From Candidatus Magnetocorallium paracelense (lineage in GTDB: Bacteria; Nitrospirota; Thermodesulfovibrionia; Thermodesulfovibrionales; Magnetobacteriaceae): a stretch of DNA of 64,000 nt. Every line of letters starts with the position of its first letter. The first letter of the stretch is position 1. The notes beneath the pieces were generated by a model. That model was not told the origin of the DNA. It made no database searches and saw only the letters and a program-made list of their open reading frames with translations. The stretch covers positions 50,190 through 114,189 of the forward strand of contig JAREWP010000063.1 of NCBI GenBank assembly GCA_029001845.1. The letters are read 5' to 3'. The translations under genes were made by a program, and so were the position numbers. This document shows, in pieces, positions 18,014 to 26,378 of this stretch.

Positions 18014-18384
18014 ATGAGTTCACACTCCTTTAGAACCTTTATGGCTTCGTGTACATCTAAAGGTTTTTTCAGGTACCCTGCCGCACCCAGCTCTCTCACC
18101 CTCTTCTCGACTCCCGGTTGAACATCGGCGGTTAACACCACGATCTTCAATGTTACACCCTTTTGCTGTAATGCTTCCAGTACTTCATAGCCCGTCATTT
18201 CCGGCATGGTCAGATCTAAAAAAACAATGTCATATTGATTATTCAGACAAAGAGATAAGGCTTCTTTACCGTTTTTAGCCTCTGTCATTTCAGCTCCCCT
18301 CTCTTCGAAATAGGGCCGCAACTCCTTTTTAATCATTTTCCTTACAGTTTTTGAATCGTCAACCACCAATATGGATAAACTCAT
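18010..18384 (-). CDS. Stand-alone receiver (CheY-like) response regulator
   Basis: 124 residues, a single receiver domain: acidic pair D9/D10, phospho-Asp D57 (YDIVFLDLTMPEMTG), Thr in VLTAD, and Lys in YLKKPLD. The start at 18384 follows AGGAG; the open frame extends 24 codons upstream only because it runs into repeat D, so I reject the longer form. First gene of the operon REC, CheC-like, PAS-GGDEF, PstS-like, kinase. No output domain, so it probably acts by protein contact like CheY. Confidence 0.88.
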   Translation of the reverse strand: MSLSILVVDDSKTVRKMIKKELRPYFEERGAEMTEAKNGKEALSLCLNNQYDIVFLDLTMPEMTGYEVLEALQQKGVTLKIVVLTADVQPGVEKRVRELGAAGYLKKPLDVHEAIKVLKECELI

Positions 18385-18410
18385 TCCCGCACTCCTTTCG
18401 TTTTGGATAG

Positions 18411-18452
18411 GCATCCATGATCTTCCGGATCGCCATAAAGCATGAAAATCAT
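18411..18452. repeat. Repeat D, copy 1
   Basis: CATCCATGATCTTCCGGATC followed by GCCATAAAGCATGAAAATC. It lies immediately upstream of the receiver gene and accounts for the false N-terminal extension. Confidence 0.75.
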
Positions 18453-18465
18453 TCATGATGACTCC

Positions 18466-18563
18466 TAGGGGCGAGCCTGTGTGTTCGCCCCGGCCGCGTA
18501 CCGATACTCCGGTGTGTTTGTTCCTTCGCCACTGCCGGGGCAGACACGCAGGTCTGCCCCTAC
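18466..18563. repeat. Repeat E, copy 2 (inverted)
   Basis: TAGGGGCGAGCCTGTGTGTTC at the left and GCAGGTCTGCCCCTAC at the right. It is the inverse orientation of the copy at 13356. Confidence 0.7.
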
Positions 18564-18590
18564 ATTTTTATTGTTGTCTGTTTTCGGATA

Positions 18591-18722
18591 AACATCCATG
18601 ATCCTCCGGATCGCCATAAAGCATGAAAATCATTGGAAGTAGCAGTGATGTCCTGCCAAAACAAGGTGGTGTTTGAGTTTACGAGTTTCAGCTTGTTTTG
18701 GCAGGACATTGCTGCTACTTCC
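18591..18722. repeat. Composite repeat D + C, copy 1
   Basis: A D unit (18591-18632, stem GATCC-TCC-GGATC) is followed by C (18635-18722). C is a long hairpin with outer arms GGAAGTAGCAG/CTGCTACTTCC and inner arms GTCCTGCCAAAACAAG/CTTGTTTTGGCAGGAC around a conserved loop of about 26 bases. Arms differ from the other copies in a compensated way. Confidence 0.8.
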
Positions 18723-18749
18723 GGTTCGCATTTGTTTATTTACGGAGCA

Positions 18750-18793
18750 AACGTCCATGGCCCTCCGGGCCACCACAAAGCATGAAAATGGTT
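18750..18793. repeat. Repeat D, copy 3
   Basis: Stem GGCCC-TCC-GGGCC, then ACCACAAAGCATGAAAATGG. The hairpin bases differ from neighbours on both arms together. Confidence 0.75.
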
Positions 18794-18819
18794 AGAAGCA
18801 GCAGTTTATTTTCGGGATA

Positions 18820-18950
18820 AACGTCCATGAACCTCCGGTTCACCACAAAGCATGAAAATTGTCAGAATGAGCAGTGATGTCCTGATGAAACAAGGTGGTG
18901 TTTGAGTCTGCGAGTTTCAGCTTGTTTCAGCAGGACATTGCTGCTCATTC
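18820..18950. repeat. Composite repeat D + C, copy 2
   Basis: D stem GAACC-TCC-GGTTC (18820-18862) followed by C (18865-18950) with arms GAATGAGCAG/CTGCTCATTC and a loop nearly identical to copy 1. A short GGCACGATGCC hairpin (18952-18962) trails it, as it does in the copy at 62.5 kb. Confidence 0.8.
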
Positions 18951-18982
18951 CGGCACGATGCCGGTTATTTTCGGAGTAAATT

Positions 18983-19366
18983 TCAACTGATTTCAATAAT
19001 TTGCATTTCCTCAATAAGTCTTTTGGCCTCTTCTATGACAAAGGGTTTCTTCATGTAACCTTTTGCTCCCAACCGTTTTACGGCTTTTTCGGCGCCCGGC
19101 TGTATATCGGCAGTCAGAACGATGATGTTCAGCTCAACACCTTTTTCTTTCAGCGCCTCAAGCATTTCATATCCTGTCATGACAGGCATTGTAAGATCGA
19201 GAAATATAAGGTTATATTCGTTGTTAAGGCATAGGTCCAAGGCCTCTTTTCCGTTTGAGGCTTCTGTCAGTATTATTTCGGAGTTACCGAACAATGCCTT
19301 AAAGTCCTTTTTTATCCTGATCCTTGCAGACCTGGAATCGTCTACCAATAGAATGGAATAGCTCAT
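18983..19366 (-). CDS. Stand-alone receiver (CheY-like) response regulator, paralog
   Basis: 127 residues, receiver only, with D9/D10, phospho-Asp D57 (NLIFLDLTMPVMTG), VLTAD and YMKKPF. It is close in sequence to the receiver at 18010, including the LCLNN-Y segment before the Asp, so the two are recent duplicates. The start at 19366 follows GGGGAG. The repeats between it and 18384 separate it from the operon below. It lies downstream of a PAS-GGDEF paralog at 19643, repeating the pairing seen at 16-18 kb. Confidence 0.88.
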   Translation of the reverse strand: MSYSILLVDDSRSARIRIKKDFKALFGNSEIILTEASNGKEALDLCLNNEYNLIFLDLTMPVMTGYEMLEALKEKGVELNIIVLTADIQPGAEKAVKRLGAKGYMKKPFVIEEAKRLIEEMQIIEIS

Positions 19367-19398
19367 TTATTCACTCCCCTTAATATGTACTTAAAAAA

Positions 19399-19522
19399 GC
19401 AGTCAGCTGTCAGCCATCAGCTATCAGCTTTTTAATTGCAATACTTTATGGTTCAAAACACATTCACCCATAATTTGAGCATTTTGAATGTATTCTGACT
19501 TTTCAGCGAAAGCTGCCAACGC
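19399..19522. repeat. Palindromic repeat B, copy 4 (right half degenerate)
   Basis: The left end GCAGTCAGCTGTCAGCCATC and the middle ACACATTCACCCATAA are clear. The right arm is reduced to TTCAGCGAAAGCTGCCAACG. Confidence 0.65.
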
Positions 19523-19525
19523 AGC

Positions 19526-19645
19526 AATTATTCTCTTACTCCCTCTCCCCCTTTGAAGGGGGAGAGGAGACTTAAAGGGAATTTCTTCGAAATTCCTAAG
19601 CGTTAAATCAAACCTGTTTAGTGACCGCTTTGCCGGGTCAGGTTA
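19526..19645. repeat. Intergenic repeat A, copy 4
   Basis: CTCCCCCTTTGAAGGGGGAG, GAGACTTAAAGGGAATTTC, and a tail ending GCCGGGTCAGGTTAATG. It overlaps the stop codon of the PAS-GGDEF gene at 19643. Confidence 0.75.
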
Positions 19646-20620
19646 ATGATTGTATACTTTACATCCCTCTGTCGTATAGAGAGATATGGCATTTTTCTTA
19701 TTCTGTTGCGAGTTGTGAAGGGCTATATCCGCTTCATGAAGCAATTGCAAATAATCGTTTATATCCTGTTTAAAACATGCAACGCCCATACTTATTGTGA
19801 CATTTAGCGAAAAATTATCCAATGAGACAGACAATTCACGAACGGCTTCACTTAATCTGCTACAAAGAACTATTGCCTTTTCACAATCGGTTTCAGGTAT
19901 AAGAAGGCAAAACTCCCCGCCTCCCATTCGTCCGATCAAATCGGAGTCCCTGAGCAGGCTCCTGATATATAGAGCTACATTTTTGATGACACTATCTCCG
20001 ATTATGCGCCCATAGGTGTTGTTAAGGTCTTTGAGACCATCTATACTGAGCAGGACTATTGTAAACTTATTTTTATATCTCTTCGACTTTTTGAATTCAT
20101 AATCTATCTGCTTTTCTATATATTCTTTATTATATGTCGATGTCAAAGGATCGAAGTTGGTAATCTGCTCCAGTTCTTTGTTGACTTCGTTCAACTCCTC
20201 CAGTTTTCTTTCATATACCGCTATATCGGTCATGTCCTGTATGGTAATACATACATTGACGACTCCGCTCCTTTCATCGATTAACGGAATGAATGTGCAG
20301 TCCTGATACATATAATCCGTAAATTCATCGGTTATTATAGAATCCTGCCTGTCGAACTTTAAAAGATAGTGCTTTTGTTTCCATGAAATAAAGGAGTAGT
20401 TTTTTATCAGCCTGACACTTTTGAGTTTCAGCTCCATCCATTGTCTTGACAGATAGGGAAACACTTCATATATATTCCGCCCAATGACTTCATCGGCCCT
20501 CAGTCCGCTGCATTTAGACAGAAAATTATTCCAGGCCCTGATATTATCATCGGGATCGATAAGTAATATGCCCATATTTATATGGTTAAAAACAGGGGTT
20601 ATTATATCTGTTATATTCAT
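19643..20620 (-). CDS. PAS domain with degenerate GGDEF (GGGEF) domain
   Basis: 325 residues, same layout as the protein at 16349: PAS (about 10-125; MGILLIDPDDNIRAWNNFL), linker, GGDEF (about 155-315). The signature reads RMGGGEFCLLIP near residue 233: the third position, which coordinates metal and is needed for catalysis, is Gly. An RDSD I-site five residues before the motif is intact. I infer a c-di-GMP receptor or partner subunit rather than a synthase. It lies upstream of the receiver at 18983. Confidence 0.82.
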   Translation of the reverse strand: MNITDIITPVFNHINMGILLIDPDDNIRAWNNFLSKCSGLRADEVIGRNIYEVFPYLSRQWMELKLKSVRLIKNYSFISWKQKHYLLKFDRQDSIITDEFTDYMYQDCTFIPLIDERSGVVNVCITIQDMTDIAVYERKLEELNEVNKELEQITNFDPLTSTYNKEYIEKQIDYEFKKSKRYKNKFTIVLLSIDGLKDLNNTYGRIIGDSVIKNVALYIRSLLRDSDLIGRMGGGEFCLLIPETDCEKAIVLCSRLSEAVRELSVSLDNFSLNVTISMGVACFKQDINDYLQLLHEADIALHNSQQNKKNAISLYTTEGCKVYNH

Positions 20621-21047
20621 TAGTCTGTTTTTGACAGGTGTTTAAGAGAGCAGACAGATCAAGAGGGTTATTTTTAATCTTTGAGTTCCTGTTTCGGAAA
20701 AACAGGCATCAGTTAATTTAGCCAACTTATAGTTTTAAAACTTTTAGATATCTGGTCATAGATTATTATTTTGTAACTACTAAGGTGTATAGACTGAAGG
20801 CTGAAGACTATAAGGTGAAACATGTGTTATCGTTGCTTTGTATGGTGATTCTTTTGCTATTTCCATAATTACCTCAAAAAATTTTATACTGTTGTATCAT
20901 CAATACTATAATAATGCAGCTCAATCGTATTGTCAAGCACAATCTTGAACAGCAAAGGAGATAGGCCTAAATTAAAGATGATGATCGGGAAAGTAATTTT
21001 ATATTATATTATAAGAATCTCGAATAACTTGAGTTAACCATACATTA
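20621..21047. other. Intergenic region, no gene seen
   Basis: AT-rich, with a short block GTGTATAGACTGAAGGCTGA and GAAGACTATAAGG that resembles the end of the repeat A-linked sequence near 8190. Nothing else is recognised. Confidence 0.4.
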
Positions 21048-23711
21048 TCAACATATCTCATGACTAACCATTTCAGCCAATGGGAACCTTGCTCGCACCT
21101 CAGTACCACCTTCACTCTTTACTTCTATTTCACCGCCCAACTGACTCCCGGACAATCCGACTATCAACTGATACCCCAGGGACTCTGTATTCAAAATGTC
21201 CAGCCCCTTTGGCATTCCCACTCCGTTATCGCTCACGACAAGCTCCAAATGGTTATTTGAGCCTTTATGCATTCTGATTCTCAATTCTCCGTCTCTGCTT
21301 TCGGGAAATGCATGTTTCAGAGAATTCGTTATCAGTTCGTTTAAAAGTAATCCGCAGGGAACTGCTGTGTCTATTCCAAGAAAAATCTCATCTATGTCCG
21401 CTTTCAGGGCGACTTCTCCAAGCCCTGCTGTCTTGTAAGTATTGAAAAGACTGTTCGAGAGACTCTCTACATATTCCCTGAAATCAATCCTTGCCAAATC
21501 CTTTGATCGATAGAGTTTTTCATGTATCAATGCCATCGAACGGATCCTGCTCTCTGTATCTATAAAAAGTTCCTGGTGTTTTTGATCTGTGATATAGTTT
21601 CTCTGCATACTCAGGATACTCGACACAATAGCAAGATTGTTCTTCACGCGATGGTGTATTTCACCAAGGAGCAGTTCCTTTTCTTTAAGGGACATCCTGA
21701 TCTGCTCCTCCATCTTTTTACGCTCTGTTATATCCCTTACGATTGCTATAAAACGACTCCTCTCTCCCGGGGAAGCGATATATTGAAGAACAATCTCTAC
21801 AGGCGTGATGGCGCCGTTTTTATGTTTATGAACAGTCTCAAATGTTATTGACTCACACTCTCCTGCAAGTAAGGGAGCGATCATTTTCCTGAAACTTTCC
21901 TCTGTGAACTCAGGTTTGATGTCCAGGGGAGTCATATTGAAGAGCTCATCGGCAGTATACCCTGTCTGTTTAAGGGCGCCATGATTTATGTAGAAAAACG
22001 TTAATGTTTCAAAATCAAAAAGAAATACCCCGTCCTGTGTCTGGTCAAGTGTACGTTTCAATATGTTTATATCTTTCACAGCCTTTGTACGTTCAATTGC
22101 TAAGGAGTATATAACAGCCAGTTTTTCTATAACCTTTACATCCTCTTCAGTATAGTCTCGCTTTGAATTGGCAAGGGCAATCTGTCCCACAAGTCTGTCA
22201 TCGATAACAGCCGGAACGTTTAAGTATCGTTCAATCTTTACGTGTCCCTGAGGCGTACAATCCTTATAAGAGAAGTGTTTCCGGGGATTGTTCGTAAAAA
22301 AACTCTCCTTTGTGTTTAAAGCATGGCCCCACAGAGCATTATATCCTTCAGGTCCCTTGGGAAAAGAGATTGTTTGCTCATCTTTGGTAATTTTACACTC
22401 CCGATCCATCATATTCGTTAAGGTGTGACCGATAACCTCTCCGGTGTTTTGATCCACTTCAGCGACAACCCCGTGCGAGCTTTCGGTGAGCGCTATAGAC
22501 TTGTTAAGCACTATTTCGGAAATTTCTTTAAGACTAAGTTCAGCGGAAAGCAATGACGACGACAAATCAGCCATCGCTTTGTTAACCATGGCCTCCTTTT
22601 TTAACCTCTCTTCACTCTCTCTGAGTTCCTTGGTGCGATTCGCCACTTCCATCTCAATTTCTGCAGTTCTTCTCATGCTTTTCAACAAGTAAAAGACAAT
22701 AAAAAAAGTGATGCCGAAACCAACAATCAGATAAATCCGGGGCAAGATGGAATTCCTGGTTGAAATAAACTCCGGGCCGGGGATGCAAACAATCGTCCAT
22801 TGTCTGTCGGCAACATCAATCGTCTCTGAAAAAACGACATTACCGGTGTTCTCCAATGCGTCAATCCCGTTATTGCTCTGCAAGTTTGAAGAGTGGAAAT
22901 AGAGAGGACTTTTATTCTCTTTATCGGATATATCATAAACAAACATGTCGATCTCCTCGGCGGATAAATCTTTTATCGAGTTCCTTATAATATCACCTAC
23001 ACGGAACACTCCCAGCACAAACCCCTTAAGTATGCTCTGTGCGGCAATATCGCTAACCACAACGGAACTGTTTTCATAAACCGGCATGAACACCAGAAAT
23101 CCAAATTGATTGCCCCTTTCCTGAACCAGAGAAATACGTGAGGTGGCAACCATCATGCCGCTTTTACGTGAACCTGTAAGAGCCTCCAACCGCGTTTTAT
23201 CGGAAGCAAGGTTATACCCCAGGGCCGGTTCATTCCCCTTAAGAGGTTCGACAAAATAAACAGGGAAATACTCATCCCTTTGAGACGCCCTGACCAGTTG
23301 CCCGGCAACATCTCTCTCAATGAACTCGAAATCTTGAAAACCGGCTTTCCGCGCAGATTCCTCGTAGGATTTCCGCTCTGACTGTGGAACTCTTGGTATC
23401 CATTCCAAGGCTTGTATATCGCTGTGATAGCTTAACAGAGGTTTTACAAATTTTCGAAAGTCTTTCCTTTCCACCTTTCCGACGGTATCGTAAAAAGCCT
23501 TTAGCTGTCTTATTGTCTGTAAATAGCTGTAAATGCCGGTCTCTACAGAGAGAACTCTGTCGTGGGCCAGCTTCATGAATTCGGATTTTATGACTTTCTG
23601 ATCTCTGTTTAATTCATGTGTAAAGAGATACAGAGACAAGAGGAATCCGGCAATCGCAACCGGTATAACAGGTAAAAAGTTTTTAATTGAAGCTGTCTGT
23701 TTTTTACTCAT
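21048..23711 (-). CDS. CHASE-GAF-PAS HisKA_2 sensor histidine kinase
   Basis: 887 residues. An N-terminal helix (LPVIPVAIAGFLLSLYLF) and another at about 325-342 frame a CHASE domain (about 50-270; LEWIPRVPQSERKSYEESAR, GYNLASDKTRLEAL). A coiled coil, GAF (about 390-545) and PAS (about 550-665) follow, then [18 protein letters not shown] (His near 687) and HATPase_c (NELITNSLKHAFPE, DNGVGMPK). No receiver is attached, so it likely feeds a separate regulator such as the many receivers around. Monocistronic; PhoU is the next gene upstream on the same strand, 64 bases away. Confidence 0.9.
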   Translation of the reverse strand: MSKKQTASIKNFLPVIPVAIAGFLLSLYLFTHELNRDQKVIKSEFMKLAHDRVLSVETGIYSYLQTIRQLKAFYDTVGKVERKDFRKFVKPLLSYHSDIQALEWIPRVPQSERKSYEESARKAGFQDFEFIERDVAGQLVRASQRDEYFPVYFVEPLKGNEPALGYNLASDKTRLEALTGSRKSGMMVATSRISLVQERGNQFGFLVFMPVYENSSVVVSDIAAQSILKGFVLGVFRVGDIIRNSIKDLSAEEIDMFVYDISDKENKSPLYFHSSNLQSNNGIDALENTGNVVFSETIDVADRQWTIVCIPGPEFISTRNSILPRIYLIVGFGITFFIVFYLLKSMRRTAEIEMEVANRTKELRESEERLKKEAMVNKAMADLSSSLLSAELSLKEISEIVLNKSIALTESSHGVVAEVDQNTGEVIGHTLTNMMDRECKITKDEQTISFPKGPEGYNALWGHALNTKESFFTNNPRKHFSYKDCTPQGHVKIERYLNVPAVIDDRLVGQIALANSKRDYTEEDVKVIEKLAVIYSLAIERTKAVKDINILKRTLDQTQDGVFLFDFETLTFFYINHGALKQTGYTADELFNMTPLDIKPEFTEESFRKMIAPLLAGECESITFETVHKHKNGAITPVEIVLQYIASPGERSRFIAIVRDITERKKMEEQIRMSLKEKELLLGEIHHRVKNNLAIVSSILSMQRNYITDQKHQELFIDTESRIRSMALIHEKLYRSKDLARIDFREYVESLSNSLFNTYKTAGLGEVALKADIDEIFLGIDTAVPCGLLLNELITNSLKHAFPESRDGELRIRMHKGSNNHLELVVSDNGVGMPKGLDILNTESLGYQLIVGLSGSQLGGEIEVKSEGGTEVRARFPLAEMVSHEIC

Positions 23712-23775
23712 TGTTCTTTCTGTTGCGGACGGTGCTTTACTCCTTAAGTTAATATCATTGATTTATACCATCATA

Positions 23776-24447
23776 TTAGAGCGTATTACCCAGGCTGTGA
23801 TTATGCCTGATTATCTTACCCTTAACAATATATATTACCTCTTCAGCTATATAAGTGGAAATATCGGCGATTCTTTCCAAATGGCGAGCTGTATTAATCA
23901 CACATACAAGAGGATTGAACAAATCGACATTCTTATTAATTTCACTCTCAACCAATCTATACACATTCTTATTTATCTCATCTACTTCCTCATCGTTAGA
24001 ACACACGATAAGCGCTGCTTCCGAATCCATATTTACAAAGGAATCAAGACTTGACCTAAGCATATACACAACTTTTTCGGACATTCTAATTAAATTATCG
24101 GTTACATTAAGCCTTGGGAGAGTTGAAAGATACATTGCTTTTCTTGCTATATTCGATGATAAATCCCCAATCCTTTCAAGATCGTTATTGATTTTTAGAA
24201 TTCCTATTATCATTCTAAGATCAATAGCCACAGGCTGATAAAGAGCCAAAATTTGGAGGCACTCTTCCTCTACTTTTATTTCATATCTGTCAATTTTCTT
24301 ATCTCTGGCCACGGTTTCCTGTGCAAGTTCTACATTTCTTGCTTCCAAAGCCTTGATTGACAATCGCAAACTTTGCTCAACTTCGCTTCCGAGATATAAA
24401 ATAAATTTTTTAAGTTCCTCTATTTCCCTGCAACATGATTTACCCAT
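23776..24447 (-). CDS. phoU: PhoU-family phosphate-signalling protein (orphan)
   Basis: 223 residues, standard PhoU length, made of two three-helix bundles. The metal-binding E/D motifs are present in both: NNDLERIGDLSSNIAR and ARHLERIADISTYIAEEV. In known systems PhoU links the Pst transporter to the PhoR kinase and represses the Pho regulon at high phosphate. Here there is no pstSCAB or phoR beside it; the neighbours are a CHASE kinase and a REC-GGDEF-EAL gene. A PstS-like protein lies 8 kb away. The start follows AACCTCC on the plus strand, that is GGAGGTT on the coding strand, a good site. Confidence 0.9.
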   Translation of the reverse strand: MGKSCCREIEELKKFILYLGSEVEQSLRLSIKALEARNVELAQETVARDKKIDRYEIKVEEECLQILALYQPVAIDLRMIIGILKINNDLERIGDLSSNIARKAMYLSTLPRLNVTDNLIRMSEKVVYMLRSSLDSFVNMDSEAALIVCSNDEEVDEINKNVYRLVESEINKNVDLFNPLVCVINTARHLERIADISTYIAEEVIYIVKGKIIRHNHSLGNTL

Positions 24448-24533
24448 AGAAACCTCCGGTATTGATCAAAGTCATTTAATCTTTTGTTTCCGTTAATTAT
24501 AATAATGACATGGGGATAATGTAAAAAAAGAAA

Positions 24534-26363
24534 TTATTCGGAAATACGATACACAACGCCTTTACCGAGAAGTTCCGTTGCGGCATCTGCGGAAAGCGGC
24601 TTAGAAAAGAGATATCCCTGCCCTCTCATGCATTTTATATTTTTCAGCAATAGGGCCTGCTCGGGCTGCTCTATGCCTTCGGCAAGAGAGTTGAAGTCCA
24701 GCTCATGAGCCATAGATATAATTGCTCTTGTGACTTTTTCATTATTGCAATTAACGCATATGCCTCTGACAAATTCCATATCGATCTTGATCTGCTTTGC
24801 AGGAAGGTTTTTAATATGACTGAACGAGCTGTAACCTTTCCCGAAATCGTCGATGGATATGCTCACCCCGATTTCGGATAAGAGTTTTAAATGGTCTATC
24901 GCCTTGTCCGTATCATTAATCAGGTGGGATTCCGTAATCTCGATATCGAGATATTCCGGCGAGAGTACGGTTTGGTTTAATATTCTTTTTACCGTTCCTG
25001 CAAAATCGGGATGCAACAGTTGTATTGGTGAAACATTTACAGCAATCAGAACCGGAGGCAAATCCAAATTCTGCCATGTCTTTGCCTGCTTGCAGGCCTG
25101 ATACAGGATCCATTCACCGATTCTCATCATTAAATCGGGGTCCTGTTCTGCAATCGAAATAAACTCAGATGGCGGCACAAAATCATACTCCCCATGTTTC
25201 CATCTTACCAAAGCTTCCATACCAATAATTCTGCCGGCGCCAAGATCGACCTGCGGTTGATACATGAGGAATAATTCGGTATTTTCGATCGCCTTTCTCA
25301 GATCGTTTTTTAACCTCAACTGCCGCACAGCCTCATTGCTCATTTCATGGGAAAAAAACTTATATTTCACACGATTCGACGATTTGGCTTTGGCCAGAGC
25401 AATATCTGCATATTTAATCAGTGAATCGGCGTCAAAACAATCATCCGGATAAATGGCGGCGCCTATGTTACAGGAGATATGATACTCCTTTCCATTTATT
25501 ACAAAGGGAGTTTCAAAGGCATTGATGATCCTTTTGATAACGACTTCTACATCCCTGACATCTGTAATGCTGGCGAGATTAAGCATAAACTCATCGCTCC
25601 CCCACCTTCCCAAAGCATTTAAACCATTCATCTCTTTATCGCTGACAACTTCGAATGAGTCGGAAGAACGGAGGCAGGTTTTAAAAATCCCGGCAGATTG
25701 CTTTAATATCAGGTCACCGGCCTCATGCCCCAGAGTTTCATTAATCATTTTAAAATCATCAAGACCGACCATTAATAAAGCGACCTTTGTTTTATGCTTC
25801 TTAGCGATTTTCAGCAACATAACCAGATGAAGAATTGAAGACTCACGCTTAAGAAGCTCCGTGAGATCGTCAAATTTCGCCATTCGTTCCAGACGCTGTT
25901 CTGTCATTACACGCTCGGTAATCTCCTTTTCCAAACTGGATGACAACTCACTGATCAATAACTCCCTGTCCCGGGTTTTCTGCCTTTCCACTTTGTCCCT
26001 GTATAAAGCGCACTCAATAGCGATCGCAAGGTCCTTTTCGTCGGGAGGTTTGACGATGTACCCCTGCTGTACGGACTCCTTCGCCTGTTCCAGAGTAGCG
26101 GGATCGGAATGAGCCGTAAGGTATACGACAGGAATATTGAATTTTTCATTAATAATTTCAGCGGCTTCAATGCCTGTCATCTCCCCCTCGAGTTTGATAT
26201 CCATTAATATCAGATCGGGCAGTTCCTTTTTGGAAATCTCAATGGCTTCCTCACCGGAAGCAACAATCCCGGTTACTTCATAACCAAGGTCTTCCAGTCT
26301 GCCTTTCGTGGCCATTGCATTAATCCCCTCATCTTCTACAATCAGTATCCTGACTTTACTCAC
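24534..26363 (-). CDS. Response regulator: REC-GGDEF(degenerate)-EAL phosphodiesterase
   Basis: 609 residues from a GTG at 26363 with GGAGGGG nine bases upstream. The receiver (1-125) holds the phospho-Asp in LILMDIKLEG. The GGDEF domain (about 155-330) has RWGSDEFMLNL, GSDEF instead of GGDEF, so synthesis is doubtful. The EAL domain (about 375-600) keeps MEALVRW, EITES, DDFGKGYSS, KIDMEFV and AEGIEQ, consistent with active c-di-GMP hydrolysis. It is the third gene of an operon: PhnD-like protein, kinase, then this regulator 15 bases downstream, which makes it the obvious output of that kinase. Confidence 0.88.
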   Translation of the reverse strand: MSKVRILIVEDEGINAMATKGRLEDLGYEVTGIVASGEEAIEISKKELPDLILMDIKLEGEMTGIEAAEIINEKFNIPVVYLTAHSDPATLEQAKESVQQGYIVKPPDEKDLAIAIECALYRDKVERQKTRDRELLISELSSSLEKEITERVMTEQRLERMAKFDDLTELLKRESSILHLVMLLKIAKKHKTKVALLMVGLDDFKMINETLGHEAGDLILKQSAGIFKTCLRSSDSFEVVSDKEMNGLNALGRWGSDEFMLNLASITDVRDVEVVIKRIINAFETPFVINGKEYHISCNIGAAIYPDDCFDADSLIKYADIALAKAKSSNRVKYKFFSHEMSNEAVRQLRLKNDLRKAIENTELFLMYQPQVDLGAGRIIGMEALVRWKHGEYDFVPPSEFISIAEQDPDLMMRIGEWILYQACKQAKTWQNLDLPPVLIAVNVSPIQLLHPDFAGTVKRILNQTVLSPEYLDIEITESHLINDTDKAIDHLKLLSEIGVSISIDDFGKGYSSFSHIKNLPAKQIKIDMEFVRGICVNCNNEKVTRAIISMAHELDFNSLAEGIEQPEQALLLKNIKCMRGQGYLFSKPLSADAATELLGKGVVYRISE

Positions 26364-26378
26364 AAAAAAACCCCTCCA

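Noticed and set aside
18385..18456. N-terminal extension of the receiver at 18010
   Set aside because: It is encoded by repeat D; AGGAG supports the ATG at 18384.
18635..18950. Integron attC sites or retron msr-msd in the C repeats
   Set aside because: The hairpins lack the canonical attC RYYYAAC/GTTRRRY ends, and no integrase or reverse transcriptase gene is near.
18400..18960. CRISPR array
   Set aside because: The D and C units repeat but spacings are irregular, the repeats are hairpin-variable and no cas genes are present.
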